Notes under the pieces: model-generated
Databases searched by the model: none
The model's input: only the letters and a program-made list of their open reading frames with translations
What the model was told of the DNA's origin: nothing
In this document: positions 36,104 through 43,857 of the stretch, one piece after another
Position numbering within the stretch: position 1 is the stretch's first letter
Layout: the number at the start of each line of letters is the position of its first letter
From: Streptomyces sp. NBC_01723
GTDB taxonomy: Bacteria > Actinomycetota > Actinomycetes > Streptomycetales > Streptomycetaceae
Length of the DNA: 64,000 nt
Assembly: GCF_036246005.1 (NCBI RefSeq)
Contig: NZ_CP109171.1
Coordinates: 6,498,001-6,562,000 of the forward strand
Direction of reading: 5' to 3'
Made by a program: the position numbers and the translations under genes

Positions 36104-36697
36104 ATGGAACAGACAGCGTTGCGGCCCAAACCGATGCCCGGCCGGGAACCGGCCGCCCGCACCGACCCCGACGGCCCCCGGCGTCCGCACGCCGGGCGCC
36201 GGCGCCGTCGGCGGCTGACCACCGTGCTGCTCGGCGTGTTCGCCGCGACCGTGCTGGTCCTGGCGGGCGTGGGACTGGGCACGGTGGGCGCCACGGTGAT
36301 CGGCATGAGCGAACTCGCCGCACTGCAACAGCGGTCGGGAGCGGCGGCGCCCGGACCGGGGGCGGGGGGCCGGACCGGCTCCCTCACCGCCCCGGCGCCC
36401 CCGTCGGCGGCGTCCCCCTCCCCGGCGCGGGCCGCCGCGACCCTCGGCGTGGAGGCCGTGGACCACGAGAAGCCGGGAGCCCTGGTCGTGGGTGTCCACG
36501 TGCCCGGCCCCGGGTACGCGGCGGGGCTGGTCCGGGGCGACGTGCTGCTGGTGTTCGGCACGACCCGCGTCGACTCGGCCGCCGATCTCGCACGGGCGGT
36601 GGCCCGCGCGCGGCCCGGCAAGGACGTGAAGATCACCGTCCGCCACGAGAGCGGCGGCTACCAGCAGTTGACGGCCGTACCGGGTGTCGTCACGTGA
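36104..36697 (+). CDS. single-pass membrane protein with extracytoplasmic PDZ domain
   Basis: The protein has 197 residues. A basic cytoplasmic N-terminus (HAGRRRRRRLTT) is followed by one membrane segment (about residues 38-65), a Pro/Ala linker, and a PDZ domain (residues about 110-190: ALVVGVHVPGPGYAAGLVRGDVLLVFGTTRVDSAADL). No protease triad is present, so it is a PDZ-only protein, perhaps a partner of a membrane protease. The start follows GGAGG. It ends 8 bp inside the convergent metallophosphoesterase gene. Confidence 0.78.
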   Translation: MEQTALRPKPMPGREPAARTDPDGPRRPHAGRRRRRRLTTVLLGVFAATVLVLAGVGLGTVGATVIGMSELAALQQRSGAAAPGPGAGGRTGSLTAPAPPSAASPSPARAAATLGVEAVDHEKPGALVVGVHVPGPGYAAGLVRGDVLLVFGTTRVDSAADLARAVARARPGKDVKITVRHESGGYQQLTAVPGVVT

Positions 36698-37442
36698 CGG
36701 TGCGGAAGTGGCTGGTGAGCCGTCCGGCGTCGTCCAGCACGTGGTAGGCCAGCCCGACCGGCGCGTCCCGGTCCGCGACCTGCTCGCCCTCCCAGGGCAG
36801 CCGCAGGGTCCAGGTCACCCCGGGGCCGACCATCACGGGCCGCCCGGCGAAGACGGTGGCGGCGGGGGTGTGGGCGTGCCCGGTGATCAGCCCGGCGACC
36901 CGGGGCCGCCGTTCCAGCAGAGCGGCGAGGCGCTCGGGCCGGCGCAGCGGGTACGCGTCGGGCAGGGGGTGGTGCAGGGGCGTCGGCGGGTGGTGGAAGG
37001 CGAGCAGCGCCGGGCGGTCGCCGAGTCCGTCGAGCGTCGACTCGATCCAGCCGTACGTCTCCTCGTCCAGCTCCCCCTCGTCGCTCCCCGGGACGCTGGA
37101 GTCGCACATCAGCACCGCGCCGCCGGCGAGGACACGCACCTCGTTGACCGGACCGTCGGCGGCGGGCAGTCCCAGCAGGGCCTTGCGGTAGGGGGCGCGG
37201 ACGTCGTGGTTGCCCGGGCAGGTCAGCACGGGGAACGGCGCGGTGCCGTCGCGCAGCCCGAGGAGCGCGGCGGCCTCCTCGTACTCCGCCTCGGCGCCGT
37301 GGTCCGCGATGTCGCCGGTCACCAGCAGCGCGTCCACCCGCCCCGGCAGTCCCCACAGGTGGTCACGGACCCGCGCGGCGCGCTCGGTCGAGCGCGGGCT
37401 CCCGTCGAGATGAAGATCGCTGATGTGCGCGAGTACGAGCAC
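36690..37442 (-). CDS. calcineurin-like metallophosphoesterase (CpdA/Icc type)
   Basis: The protein has 250 residues. The five metal motifs are DLH (ISDLHLDG), GDIADHG, GNHD, a mid His (AFHHPP) and GHAH. Cyclic-nucleotide phosphodiesterases of the CpdA/GpdQ group show this set; the true substrate could be cAMP or another phosphodiester. It is divergent from the M24 peptidase gene. Confidence 0.88.
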   Translation of the reverse strand: MLVLAHISDLHLDGSPRSTERAARVRDHLWGLPGRVDALLVTGDIADHGAEAEYEEAAALLGLRDGTAPFPVLTCPGNHDVRAPYRKALLGLPAADGPVNEVRVLAGGAVLMCDSSVPGSDEGELDEETYGWIESTLDGLGDRPALLAFHHPPTPLHHPLPDAYPLRRPERLAALLERRPRVAGLITGHAHTPAATVFAGRPVMVGPGVTWTLRLPWEGEQVADRDAPVGLAYHVLDDAGRLTSHFRTVT

Positions 37443-37483
37443 GGTGCCCCTCCTTCGGGCGCCCGGACGGCACGCCCCCCTTG

Positions 37484-37506
37484 TTTAATGCTTGCCACGC
37501 ATAAAA
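37484..37506. promoter_or_regulatory. AT-rich imperfect palindrome between divergent genes
   Basis: TTTAATGC (37484-37491) faces GCATAAAA (37499-37506), 7 of 8 pairs, with a 7-nt spacer. It lies 42 bp from the phosphoesterase start and 107 bp from the M24 peptidase start. Such an AT island in this GC-rich DNA is likely a promoter/operator core. Confidence 0.4.
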
Positions 37507-37612
37507 CCATTAGCCAGGTCGGTCGATCAATGCCAATCGGCTCGCGCCGCCCCCTCGCTGCGGGCAGGATGCTGCCCGTGGTTCCTTCACTCTCTCGCCC
37601 AGGGAGGCCCGG

Positions 37613-38743
37613 ATGACCGGCCGCAGGCCCGCCGCTTCCTTCACCGCCGACGACTACCGGGCCCGCATGGAGCGCGCCGCGGGCGCCGCCGCCGACGCCG
37701 GTCTCGCCGGGCTGCTGGTGGCGCCGGGCCCGGACCTCGTGTGGCTCACCGGCTACGCGCCCACCGCGGACACCGAACGGCTCACGCTGCTCGTGCTCGC
37801 CCCCGGCCGCGACCCCGTGCTGGTCGTCCCCACGCTGGAGGCCCCCGACGCGGCGAAGGCGACCGGCGCACCCGCCCTCACCCTGCGCGACTGGACCGAC
37901 GGCAAGGACCCCTACGCCGCCACCGCCGCCCTCCTCGACGGATCCGGGCGGTTCGGCATCAGCGACAACGCCTGGGCGATGCACCTGCTGGCCCTGCAGA
38001 GCGCCCTGCCCGGCACCTCCTACGCCTCCCTCACCGAGGCGCTGCCCATGCTGCGCGCCGTCAAGGACGCGGCGGAGCTGGATCTGCTGGCGGCGGCCGG
38101 CGCGGCGGCGGACGCCGCGTTCGAGGAGATCCGCGCCGTCCGCTTCGGCGGCCGCCGGGAGTCCGAGGTCGCCGCCGACCTCGCCGGCCTGCTGCTGGGC
38201 TTCGGCCACTCCCAGGTCGACTTCACCATCGTCGCCTCCGGCCCGAACGGCGCCAATCCGCACCACGAGGTCGGCGACCGTGTCATCGAGGACGGCGACA
38301 TGGTCGTCCTCGACTTCGGCGGCCTGAAGGACGGCTACGGCTCGGACACCTCCCGCACCGTCCACGTGGGCGAACCCACCGACGAGGAGCGCCGGGTGCA
38401 CGACCTGGTCCGCGAGGCCCAGGAGGCGGGCTTCCGGGCGGTGCGGCCCGGCGCCGCCTGCCAGGACGTCGACCGGGCCGCCCGCGCGGTCATCGCCGAC
38501 GCCGGGTACGGCGAGTACTTCATCCACCGCACCGGGCACGGCATCGGCGTCACCACGCACGAACCGCCGTACATGATCGAGGGCGAGGAGCGGCCCCTCG
38601 TGCCCGGCATGTGCTTCTCCGTCGAGCCCGGCGTCTATCTGCCCGGCCGGTTCGGGGTACGCATCGAGGACATCGTCACCGTCACGCAGGACGGCGGCCG
38701 GCGTTTCAACGACACCACCCGGGAGCTGGTCGTGGTGGAGTGA
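37613..38743 (+). CDS. M24 family Xaa-Pro aminopeptidase-like metallopeptidase
   Basis: The protein has 376 residues. The N-terminal creatinase-like domain (about 1-130) is followed by the pita-bread domain. Metal ligands are visible as D in VVLDFGG, D in GSDTSRT, H in HRTGHGIG, E in FSVEPGVY and E in RIEDIV. It removes N-terminal residues before proline or acts on related dipeptides in the cytoplasm. The ATG follows GGGAGG. The kinase-like gene follows after 54 bp. Confidence 0.9.
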   Translation: MTGRRPAASFTADDYRARMERAAGAAADAGLAGLLVAPGPDLVWLTGYAPTADTERLTLLVLAPGRDPVLVVPTLEAPDAAKATGAPALTLRDWTDGKDPYAATAALLDGSGRFGISDNAWAMHLLALQSALPGTSYASLTEALPMLRAVKDAAELDLLAAAGAAADAAFEEIRAVRFGGRRESEVAADLAGLLLGFGHSQVDFTIVASGPNGANPHHEVGDRVIEDGDMVVLDFGGLKDGYGSDTSRTVHVGEPTDEERRVHDLVREAQEAGFRAVRPGAACQDVDRAARAVIADAGYGEYFIHRTGHGIGVTTHEPPYMIEGEERPLVPGMCFSVEPGVYLPGRFGVRIEDIVTVTQDGGRRFNDTTRELVVVE

Positions 38744-38797
38744 CCGGCGACAGAAGGACCCGACCGCCCCGGCGACCCGGAGGACGACGGCGCGACC

Positions 38798-39742
38798 ATG
38801 ACCCAGGCACCGACACCCACCGCGGACACCGTCCGCCGACTGGTCGGCTCCCTGCTGGGCGGGAGCACACGACCCGACGTACGGCCCGTAGCCGCGGGCA
38901 CGGGACCCGCCACCTGGTGGGTCGGCACCCGGCACGTGCTGCGGCTGGCCCCCGACCGCGACGCGGCCGTACGCCAGCGCCGCGAGCTGCGCCTGCGCGA
39001 ACTGGTGCGGCCGTACCTGCCCGTCGCGGTGCCCACCAGCGTGGCGCACGGCGAGTGGGCGCCGGGACTGACCTACACGCTGGACGCCAAGGTGCCCGGC
39101 GGTTCGGGCGAGGACCACGACGTGTCCGCGCTGGGTGAGGCGGACCTCGCGGCGCTGCTCACCGCCGTGCGCGAGGTGCCGGTCCGCCAGGCCGAGACCC
39201 TCGGCGTGCCCCGGTCCGCCCCGCGCTCCCTGGAGGCGCTGCGCGGGATCGCCGAGCGGGCCGCCGGACGCCTCGCCGAGGCCGACGAGTTCGACGCCAC
39301 GCGTCCGGAGCGGCTCACCCGGCAGGCGGCCGCCCAGCTCGGCGCACAGCCGGGTGCGGCCGTCCTCGTCCACCACGGACTGACCGGCGAGCACCTGGTG
39401 GTCAGCGCCGACGGCCGGGTCCGCGGCGTCCTCGGCTGGACCGAGGCCGTCGTCGGGGACCCGGCCGAGGACATCGCCGGACTCGCGCTCTCCGTCGGCT
39501 CACCGGCCGCGGTGCGCGCCGCCACGCTCGCCGGGTACGGCGCCCGCCCCTGCCTGCGCGGCCTGTGGCTGGCCCGCTGCGACACCGCCGTCCAGCTCGC
39601 CGACGCCCTCGCGGGCCGCTCCGCCACCGCCCTGCCCCTGCTGAGGACGCGGCTGCGGCGCGCCTGGGAGCCGATCCTGCTGGAACGCGTGACGGAGCTG
39701 CGCGAGGACGACGGGGACGGCAAGGGCGACGCGCCCGCCTGA
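38798..39742 (+). CDS. phosphotransferase-fold (APH-like) protein
   Basis: The protein has 314 residues. The N-terminal lobe has VGTRHVLRLAPDRDAAVRQRRELRL, the C-terminal lobe HHGLTGEHLVVSADGRVRGVLGWTEAVVGDPAEDIAGL. In active APH enzymes the catalytic loop reads HGDLxxxN and the metal motif IDWxD; here these are HGLTGEH and LGWTEA, so the catalytic Asp is missing and activity is doubtful. It may be a degenerate family member. Confidence 0.7.
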   Translation: MTQAPTPTADTVRRLVGSLLGGSTRPDVRPVAAGTGPATWWVGTRHVLRLAPDRDAAVRQRRELRLRELVRPYLPVAVPTSVAHGEWAPGLTYTLDAKVPGGSGEDHDVSALGEADLAALLTAVREVPVRQAETLGVPRSAPRSLEALRGIAERAAGRLAEADEFDATRPERLTRQAAAQLGAQPGAAVLVHHGLTGEHLVVSADGRVRGVLGWTEAVVGDPAEDIAGLALSVGSPAAVRAATLAGYGARPCLRGLWLARCDTAVQLADALAGRSATALPLLRTRLRRAWEPILLERVTELREDDGDGKGDAPA

Positions 39743-39774
39743 GCGAGCCGCCCCGGCAGCGACGCCGAGTCCCG

Positions 39775-41520
39775 TCACTGCTGTTCGAGCACCACGCTCG
39801 ACTCGCCCGGCACTCGCAGTATCCCGTCCGCGCCCGGTCCCTCCACCGGTTCCCACGCGGCGAGCACGCGCGCGGGGCGACTGCCCAGCGGGATGAGAGC
39901 CGGCTCGGGGCCCAGGTTGACGGCCACCCGGATGTCGCCGCGCCGGAAGGCCAGCCAGCGCGCCCCGGAGTCGTACGCCACCCTCGTGTCGGCGAGGTCG
40001 GGGTCGGTGAGGTCCGGCTGCTCGGCGCGCAGGGCGATGAGTCGCCGGTACCAGTCCAGTACGCGCGCGTGCGGCTCGCGCTCCGGCTCGGACCAGTCGA
40101 GGCAGGAGCGCCGGCGCGTCGCCGGGTCCTGCGGGTCGGGCACGTCCTCCTCCTTCCAGCCGTGCGCGGCGAACTCCCGCCGCCTGCCGTTCCGCACGGC
40201 CTCGGCCAGCTCCGGGTCGGTGTGGTCGGTGAAGAACTGCCACGGTGTCCCGGCGGCCCACTCCTCGCCCATGAAGAGCATCGGTGTGAACGGCGCCGTC
40301 AGCGTCAGGGTGGCCGCGCAGGCCGCGAGGCCGGGGGAGACCAGCGCGGCGAGCCGGTCGCCCCGGGCGCGGTTGCCGATCTGGTCGTGGGTCTGGCTGT
40401 AGCCGGTCAGCCGGTGCGCGGCCACCCGCCCGCGGTCCAGCGGACGGCCGTGACCGCGCCCGCGGAAGCTGGAGTAGGTGCCGTCGTGGAAGTAACCCCG
40501 GGACAGCGTCTTGGCCAGCGCCGCCAGCGGGTCGCGCGCGAAGTCGGCGTAGTAGCCCTGCGACTCCCCGGTCAGCGCGGTGTGCAGGGCGTGGTGGAAG
40601 TCGTCGTTCCACTGCGCGTGCACGCCCAGACCGCCCTCCGCGCGCGGGGTGATGATCCGCGGGTCGTTGAGGTCGGACTCGGCGATCAGGAACAGCGGGC
40701 GGTCCAGGTCGGCCGCGAGGTCGTCCACGGCGGTCGACAGCTGCTCCAGGAAGTGGGACGCGCGCGTGTCCACCAGGGCGTGCACCGCGTCCAGGCGCAG
40801 GCCGTCGATGCGGTAGTCCCGCAGCCACGCCAGCGCGCTGTCCACGAGGTACGCGCGCACCTCGTCGGAGCCGGGCGCGTCCAGGTTGACGGCGACGCCC
40901 CAGGGCGTGTGGTGGGTGTCGGTGAAGTACGGGCCGAAGACGGGCAGGTAGTTGCCGGACGGGCCCAGGTGGTTGTGCACCACGTCCAGGACCACGCCCA
41001 GGCCCAGCTCGTGCGCCCGGTCGACGAACCGTTTCAGCGCCTCGGGCCCGCCGTACGGCTCGTGCACCGCCCACAGCGAGACACCCTCGTACCCCCAGCC
41101 GTGCCGGCCCGGAAAGGGGCACAGGGGCATCAGCTCGACGTGCGTGACGCCCAGTTCGGCCAGATGCCCGAGCCGCTCGGCGGCCGCGTCGAGCGTGCCC
41201 TCGGGCGTGTACGTGCCCACGTGCAGCTCGTACAGCACGCCGCCGGGCAGCGGCCGCCCCGCCCACTCGGCGCGCCAGGCGTGCCGGCCGTGGTCGACGA
41301 CGGCGCTGAGCCCGTCCGGTCCGTCCGGCTGCCGTCGCGAGCGGGGGTCAGGCAGCACCGGCCCGTCGTCCACCGCGAAGCCGTACCGCGAGCCGTCACC
41401 CGCCTCGCTCTCCCCGCACCACCATCCCGGCCGCTCGGGATCGCGCTCCAACGCGCGCGTGGCGCCGTCGCACTCCAGCGTCACTCGGCCGGCCTGTGGT
41501 GCCCACACCTCGAACTGCAC
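39775..41520 (-). CDS. treZ: malto-oligosyltrehalose trehalohydrolase
   Basis: The protein has 581 residues. An N-terminal CBM48-like domain (MQFEVWAPQAGRVTL) is followed by a GH13 barrel: DVVHNHLG (region I), GLRLDAVHAL with the nucleophile Asp, FLIAESDLNDPR with the acid/base Glu, and TGYSQTHDQIGNR. It releases trehalose from maltooligosyl-trehalose made by TreY, encoded about 2.3 kb to the right on the same strand. The ATG follows AAGGGG. An 86-bp inverted-repeat element lies just upstream. Confidence 0.93.
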   Translation of the reverse strand: MQFEVWAPQAGRVTLECDGATRALERDPERPGWWCGESEAGDGSRYGFAVDDGPVLPDPRSRRQPDGPDGLSAVVDHGRHAWRAEWAGRPLPGGVLYELHVGTYTPEGTLDAAAERLGHLAELGVTHVELMPLCPFPGRHGWGYEGVSLWAVHEPYGGPEALKRFVDRAHELGLGVVLDVVHNHLGPSGNYLPVFGPYFTDTHHTPWGVAVNLDAPGSDEVRAYLVDSALAWLRDYRIDGLRLDAVHALVDTRASHFLEQLSTAVDDLAADLDRPLFLIAESDLNDPRIITPRAEGGLGVHAQWNDDFHHALHTALTGESQGYYADFARDPLAALAKTLSRGYFHDGTYSSFRGRGHGRPLDRGRVAAHRLTGYSQTHDQIGNRARGDRLAALVSPGLAACAATLTLTAPFTPMLFMGEEWAAGTPWQFFTDHTDPELAEAVRNGRRREFAAHGWKEEDVPDPQDPATRRRSCLDWSEPEREPHARVLDWYRRLIALRAEQPDLTDPDLADTRVAYDSGARWLAFRRGDIRVAVNLGPEPALIPLGSRPARVLAAWEPVEGPGADGILRVPGESSVVLEQQ

Positions 41521-41561
41521 GGACGGTTCCCCTTCGTCTGCTCACCGTGATTCACGTGATT

Positions 41562-41647
41562 CAGGGGCTGTCGTTCGGACCATGCCGCAGACGCGGGGTC
41601 GACCAGTCACGCACTTCCCTGCGGCCCGATCCGAACGACAGCCCCTG
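41562..41647. mobile_element. 86-bp MITE-like element with 18-bp perfect terminal inverted repeats
   Basis: CAGGGGCTGTCGTTCGGA at 41562-41579 is exactly inverted at 41630-41647. The 50-bp interior has no coding capacity. A terminator is unlikely because the element lies between divergent gene starts (treZ and the FHA gene). Ends beginning with GGGGCTGT resemble those of IS5-type elements in Streptomyces, but I see no clear target duplication in the flanks. Confidence 0.6.
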
Positions 41648-41731
41648 GCCCGTCCATGGTCCTTCATGGGGGAGCGGTCCGCTGGGGAATGTCGACGCCC
41701 GCCGTCGGTGTCGTCCCGTCCGGCCGTCTTC

Positions 41732-41761
41732 TGGACACCTCGGGCGCGGCTGACCGACAAT
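41732..41761 (+). promoter_or_regulatory. promoter for leaderless FHA gene
   Basis: TGGACA at 41732-41737 and GACAAT at 41756-41761 have an 18-bp spacer and resemble a housekeeping sigma promoter. The expected start of transcription, 7-8 bases on, coincides with the GTG codon at 41769, and no Shine-Dalgarno sequence is present. Confidence 0.55.
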
Positions 41762-41768
41762 CACCTGT

Positions 41769-42320
41769 GTGACGTCGTCCTTCGAGTTCCCCACGCACCC
41801 CGCGCGGTTGTCCGACGCGGAGCGCGACAAGGCGCTGAACCTGCTCCGGGACGGCGTCGTCATGGGGCGGCTGTCGCACGACACGTTCGTGCGCCGGATG
41901 GAACTGGCGCTCGCCGCCCGCCGTCTGGAGGAGCTGGCCCCGCTCACCGCCGACCTGCCCACCGAGGGCCGGCTGTCCCGGTTCGTGTTCGGCACCGTCG
42001 AGGCGGTGTCCGGGTTCGGCGTGCGGCTCGGCAGGGCCTGGCGGGCCGAGCGGCTGCCCAAGCTGCTGCTGCCCCATCCCGCCACCGGCCACCCGCTGCG
42101 GATAGGGCGCGACCCCTCCAGCGGCCTGCGGCTGAACCACGAGACGGTCTCCCGGGTGCACGCGGAACTCAGCCGCCAGGGCGGCATGTGGGTCCTGCGC
42201 GACCTCGGCTCCACCAACGGCACCACGGTCAACGGACGGCGGGTCATCGCGGCGGCCGTCGTCCGCGAGGGCGACCAGATCGGCTTCGGCCGGATGGCCT
42301 TCCGCCTCGCGGTGAACTGA
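41769..42320 (+). CDS. DUF1707 plus FHA-domain protein
   Basis: The protein has 183 residues. Residues about 10-60 are a DUF1707 segment (RLSDAERDKALNLLRDGVVMGRLSHDTFVRRMELALAAR). The C-terminal 85 residues form an FHA domain: LRIGRDPSSGLRL, VSRVHAELSRQGGMWVLRDLGSTNGTTVNG. FHA domains bind phospho-threonine, so this is probably a reader of Ser/Thr kinase signalling. No kinase gene is next to it. The gene appears to be translated from a leaderless message. Confidence 0.9.
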   Translation: MTSSFEFPTHPARLSDAERDKALNLLRDGVVMGRLSHDTFVRRMELALAARRLEELAPLTADLPTEGRLSRFVFGTVEAVSGFGVRLGRAWRAERLPKLLLPHPATGHPLRIGRDPSSGLRLNHETVSRVHAELSRQGGMWVLRDLGSTNGTTVNGRRVIAAAVVREGDQIGFGRMAFRLAVN

Positions 42321-42464
42321 GGGCGGCGGACGAGCCCGTGCACACCACTGGCCTGGGCTTCACGCTTTGTCATGCGGTGTTCCGTGGCGTACTTCCCTTT
42401 GCGTTGCGTGGTGTTGACGTACCCCCCAAGTCGTGACTGACTGTGCGTACACCGCGCACGTCAG

Positions 42465-43850
42465 GTGAACCGTCGGCCCACTTCGTGGAGGTGTGCCCTG
42501 CCGCCCCTCCTGCGCTATCCGACCGTGGACGAGCTGGGTGCCCGGGCCGCCGCCTTCGTCGCCCGCCATCCCCGACACGCCCGGCTGCGCCAGGTCGGCA
42601 CCTCCCGCGCGGGCACCCCGCTGCTGCTGCTCTCCGTCGGCCACGGCGGACGGCACGTCCTCGTCGTCGCCGGACCGCACGCCAACGAGCCCGTGGGCGG
42701 CGCCACCGCCCTCCGGCTGGCCGAGCGGGCCGCGGCCGACCCCCGGCTCACCGAGGGCGCCGACGCCACCTGGAACCTGCTCCTCTGCGCCGACCCCGAC
42801 GGGCTGCGCCGCAACGAGGGCTGGCTGTCCGGCCCGTACACCCTCGGCCGCTACGCCCGTAACTTCTTCCGGCCCGGGTTCCTGGAGCAGCCCGAGTGGC
42901 TGCCCGACGGCCCGGACCGCGCCACCCTGCCCGAGACCCGCACCCTGCTCGCCCTCCAGGACGAACTGCGCCCCTTCCTCCAGTGCTCCCTGCACGGCGT
43001 CGACGTCGGCGGCGGTTTCGTCGAGCTGACCCACGACCTCCCCGGTATGGCCCAGCGCATCGCCCACGCCGCCGCCAGGCTCGGCATCCCCCGCGAACTG
43101 GGCGCCTACGACACCCTGTACTGGCCCGACCTCGGCCCCGCCGTCTACCGCATACCGCCGCCCCGCCGCGGCGACCTCACCGCGGCCATCACGGAGGCCG
43201 CCGTCGACTCGACCTGGTGCCACCCGGGGCGCTACGGCACGGTCACCGCGGTCGTCGAGGCGCCCATGTGGGGGGTCGCCGCCGTCGCCGACGGCACGCT
43301 CCCGGCCGACCGGGACGGGGTGCTGCGGGCCGTGAGCCGCGCCCTGCGGCACGACACGCGGCGCCTGCAGCGCGTCCTCGCCCGCGTCCGGCCGCACCTG
43401 GCCGCGGTGCCGGAGGCGGCGCACCTGCTCGCCCCGGTCGACGACTACCTGCTGGTCTGCCCGCGGCTCGCCGACGCCTGGGACCCCGACACCGACGACG
43501 GGTCGGGCCGCTCGCTGCCGCCCATGAGCACCGCCCACCTGGTCGCCCTGCGCCTGGCCGGGCGGCGCCTGGCCCTGCGCACCGCGGGGCTGCTGCACCA
43601 GTTGGTGACCCGCGCGGGGAGCGACCCGGCGGGCGTCCTGCCCGAACTGGACCGGCTAGTCGACGAGGGCTGCGCCGACTACCGCGACGGCTGCGCGGCC
43701 CGCTGGATACCGATCGCACGCCAGGCGGAGTACCAGACCCGGGTCGTCCTCGCCGCCTTCGCACTGGCCGGACGGCGCCCCACCGCGCGTTTACGGTCGG
43801 GGGAGCCCGGGTGGGGCTCCGAGGCCGCCGTGCCCGTGCACCGGGAGTGA
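42465..43850 (+). CDS. M14-family zinc carboxypeptidase
   Basis: The protein has up to 461 residues. Zinc ligands are H and E in GPHANEPVGG and H in CSLHGVD; the catalytic Glu is expected in VVEAPMWG (about residue 265). No signal peptide is visible, so it is cytoplasmic. The true start is unclear: the GTG at 42465 lacks a ribosome site, while a CTG at 42498 lies six bases after GGAGG and directly before the conserved PPLLRYPTVDEL. The last codons approach the convergent treY gene to 7 bp. Confidence 0.82.
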   Translation: MNRRPTSWRCALPPLLRYPTVDELGARAAAFVARHPRHARLRQVGTSRAGTPLLLLSVGHGGRHVLVVAGPHANEPVGGATALRLAERAAADPRLTEGADATWNLLLCADPDGLRRNEGWLSGPYTLGRYARNFFRPGFLEQPEWLPDGPDRATLPETRTLLALQDELRPFLQCSLHGVDVGGGFVELTHDLPGMAQRIAHAAARLGIPRELGAYDTLYWPDLGPAVYRIPPPRRGDLTAAITEAAVDSTWCHPGRYGTVTAVVEAPMWGVAAVADGTLPADRDGVLRAVSRALRHDTRRLQRVLARVRPHLAAVPEAAHLLAPVDDYLLVCPRLADAWDPDTDDGSGRSLPPMSTAHLVALRLAGRRLALRTAGLLHQLVTRAGSDPAGVLPELDRLVDEGCADYRDGCAARWIPIARQAEYQTRVVLAAFALAGRRPTARLRSGEPGWGSEAAVPVHRE

Positions 43851-43857
43851 CCCCGCC

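Noticed and set aside
37319..39394. 691-codon minus-strand frame opposite the M24 peptidase and kinase-like genes
   Set aside because: No recognisable domain; the real metallophosphoesterase uses another frame at 36690-37442.
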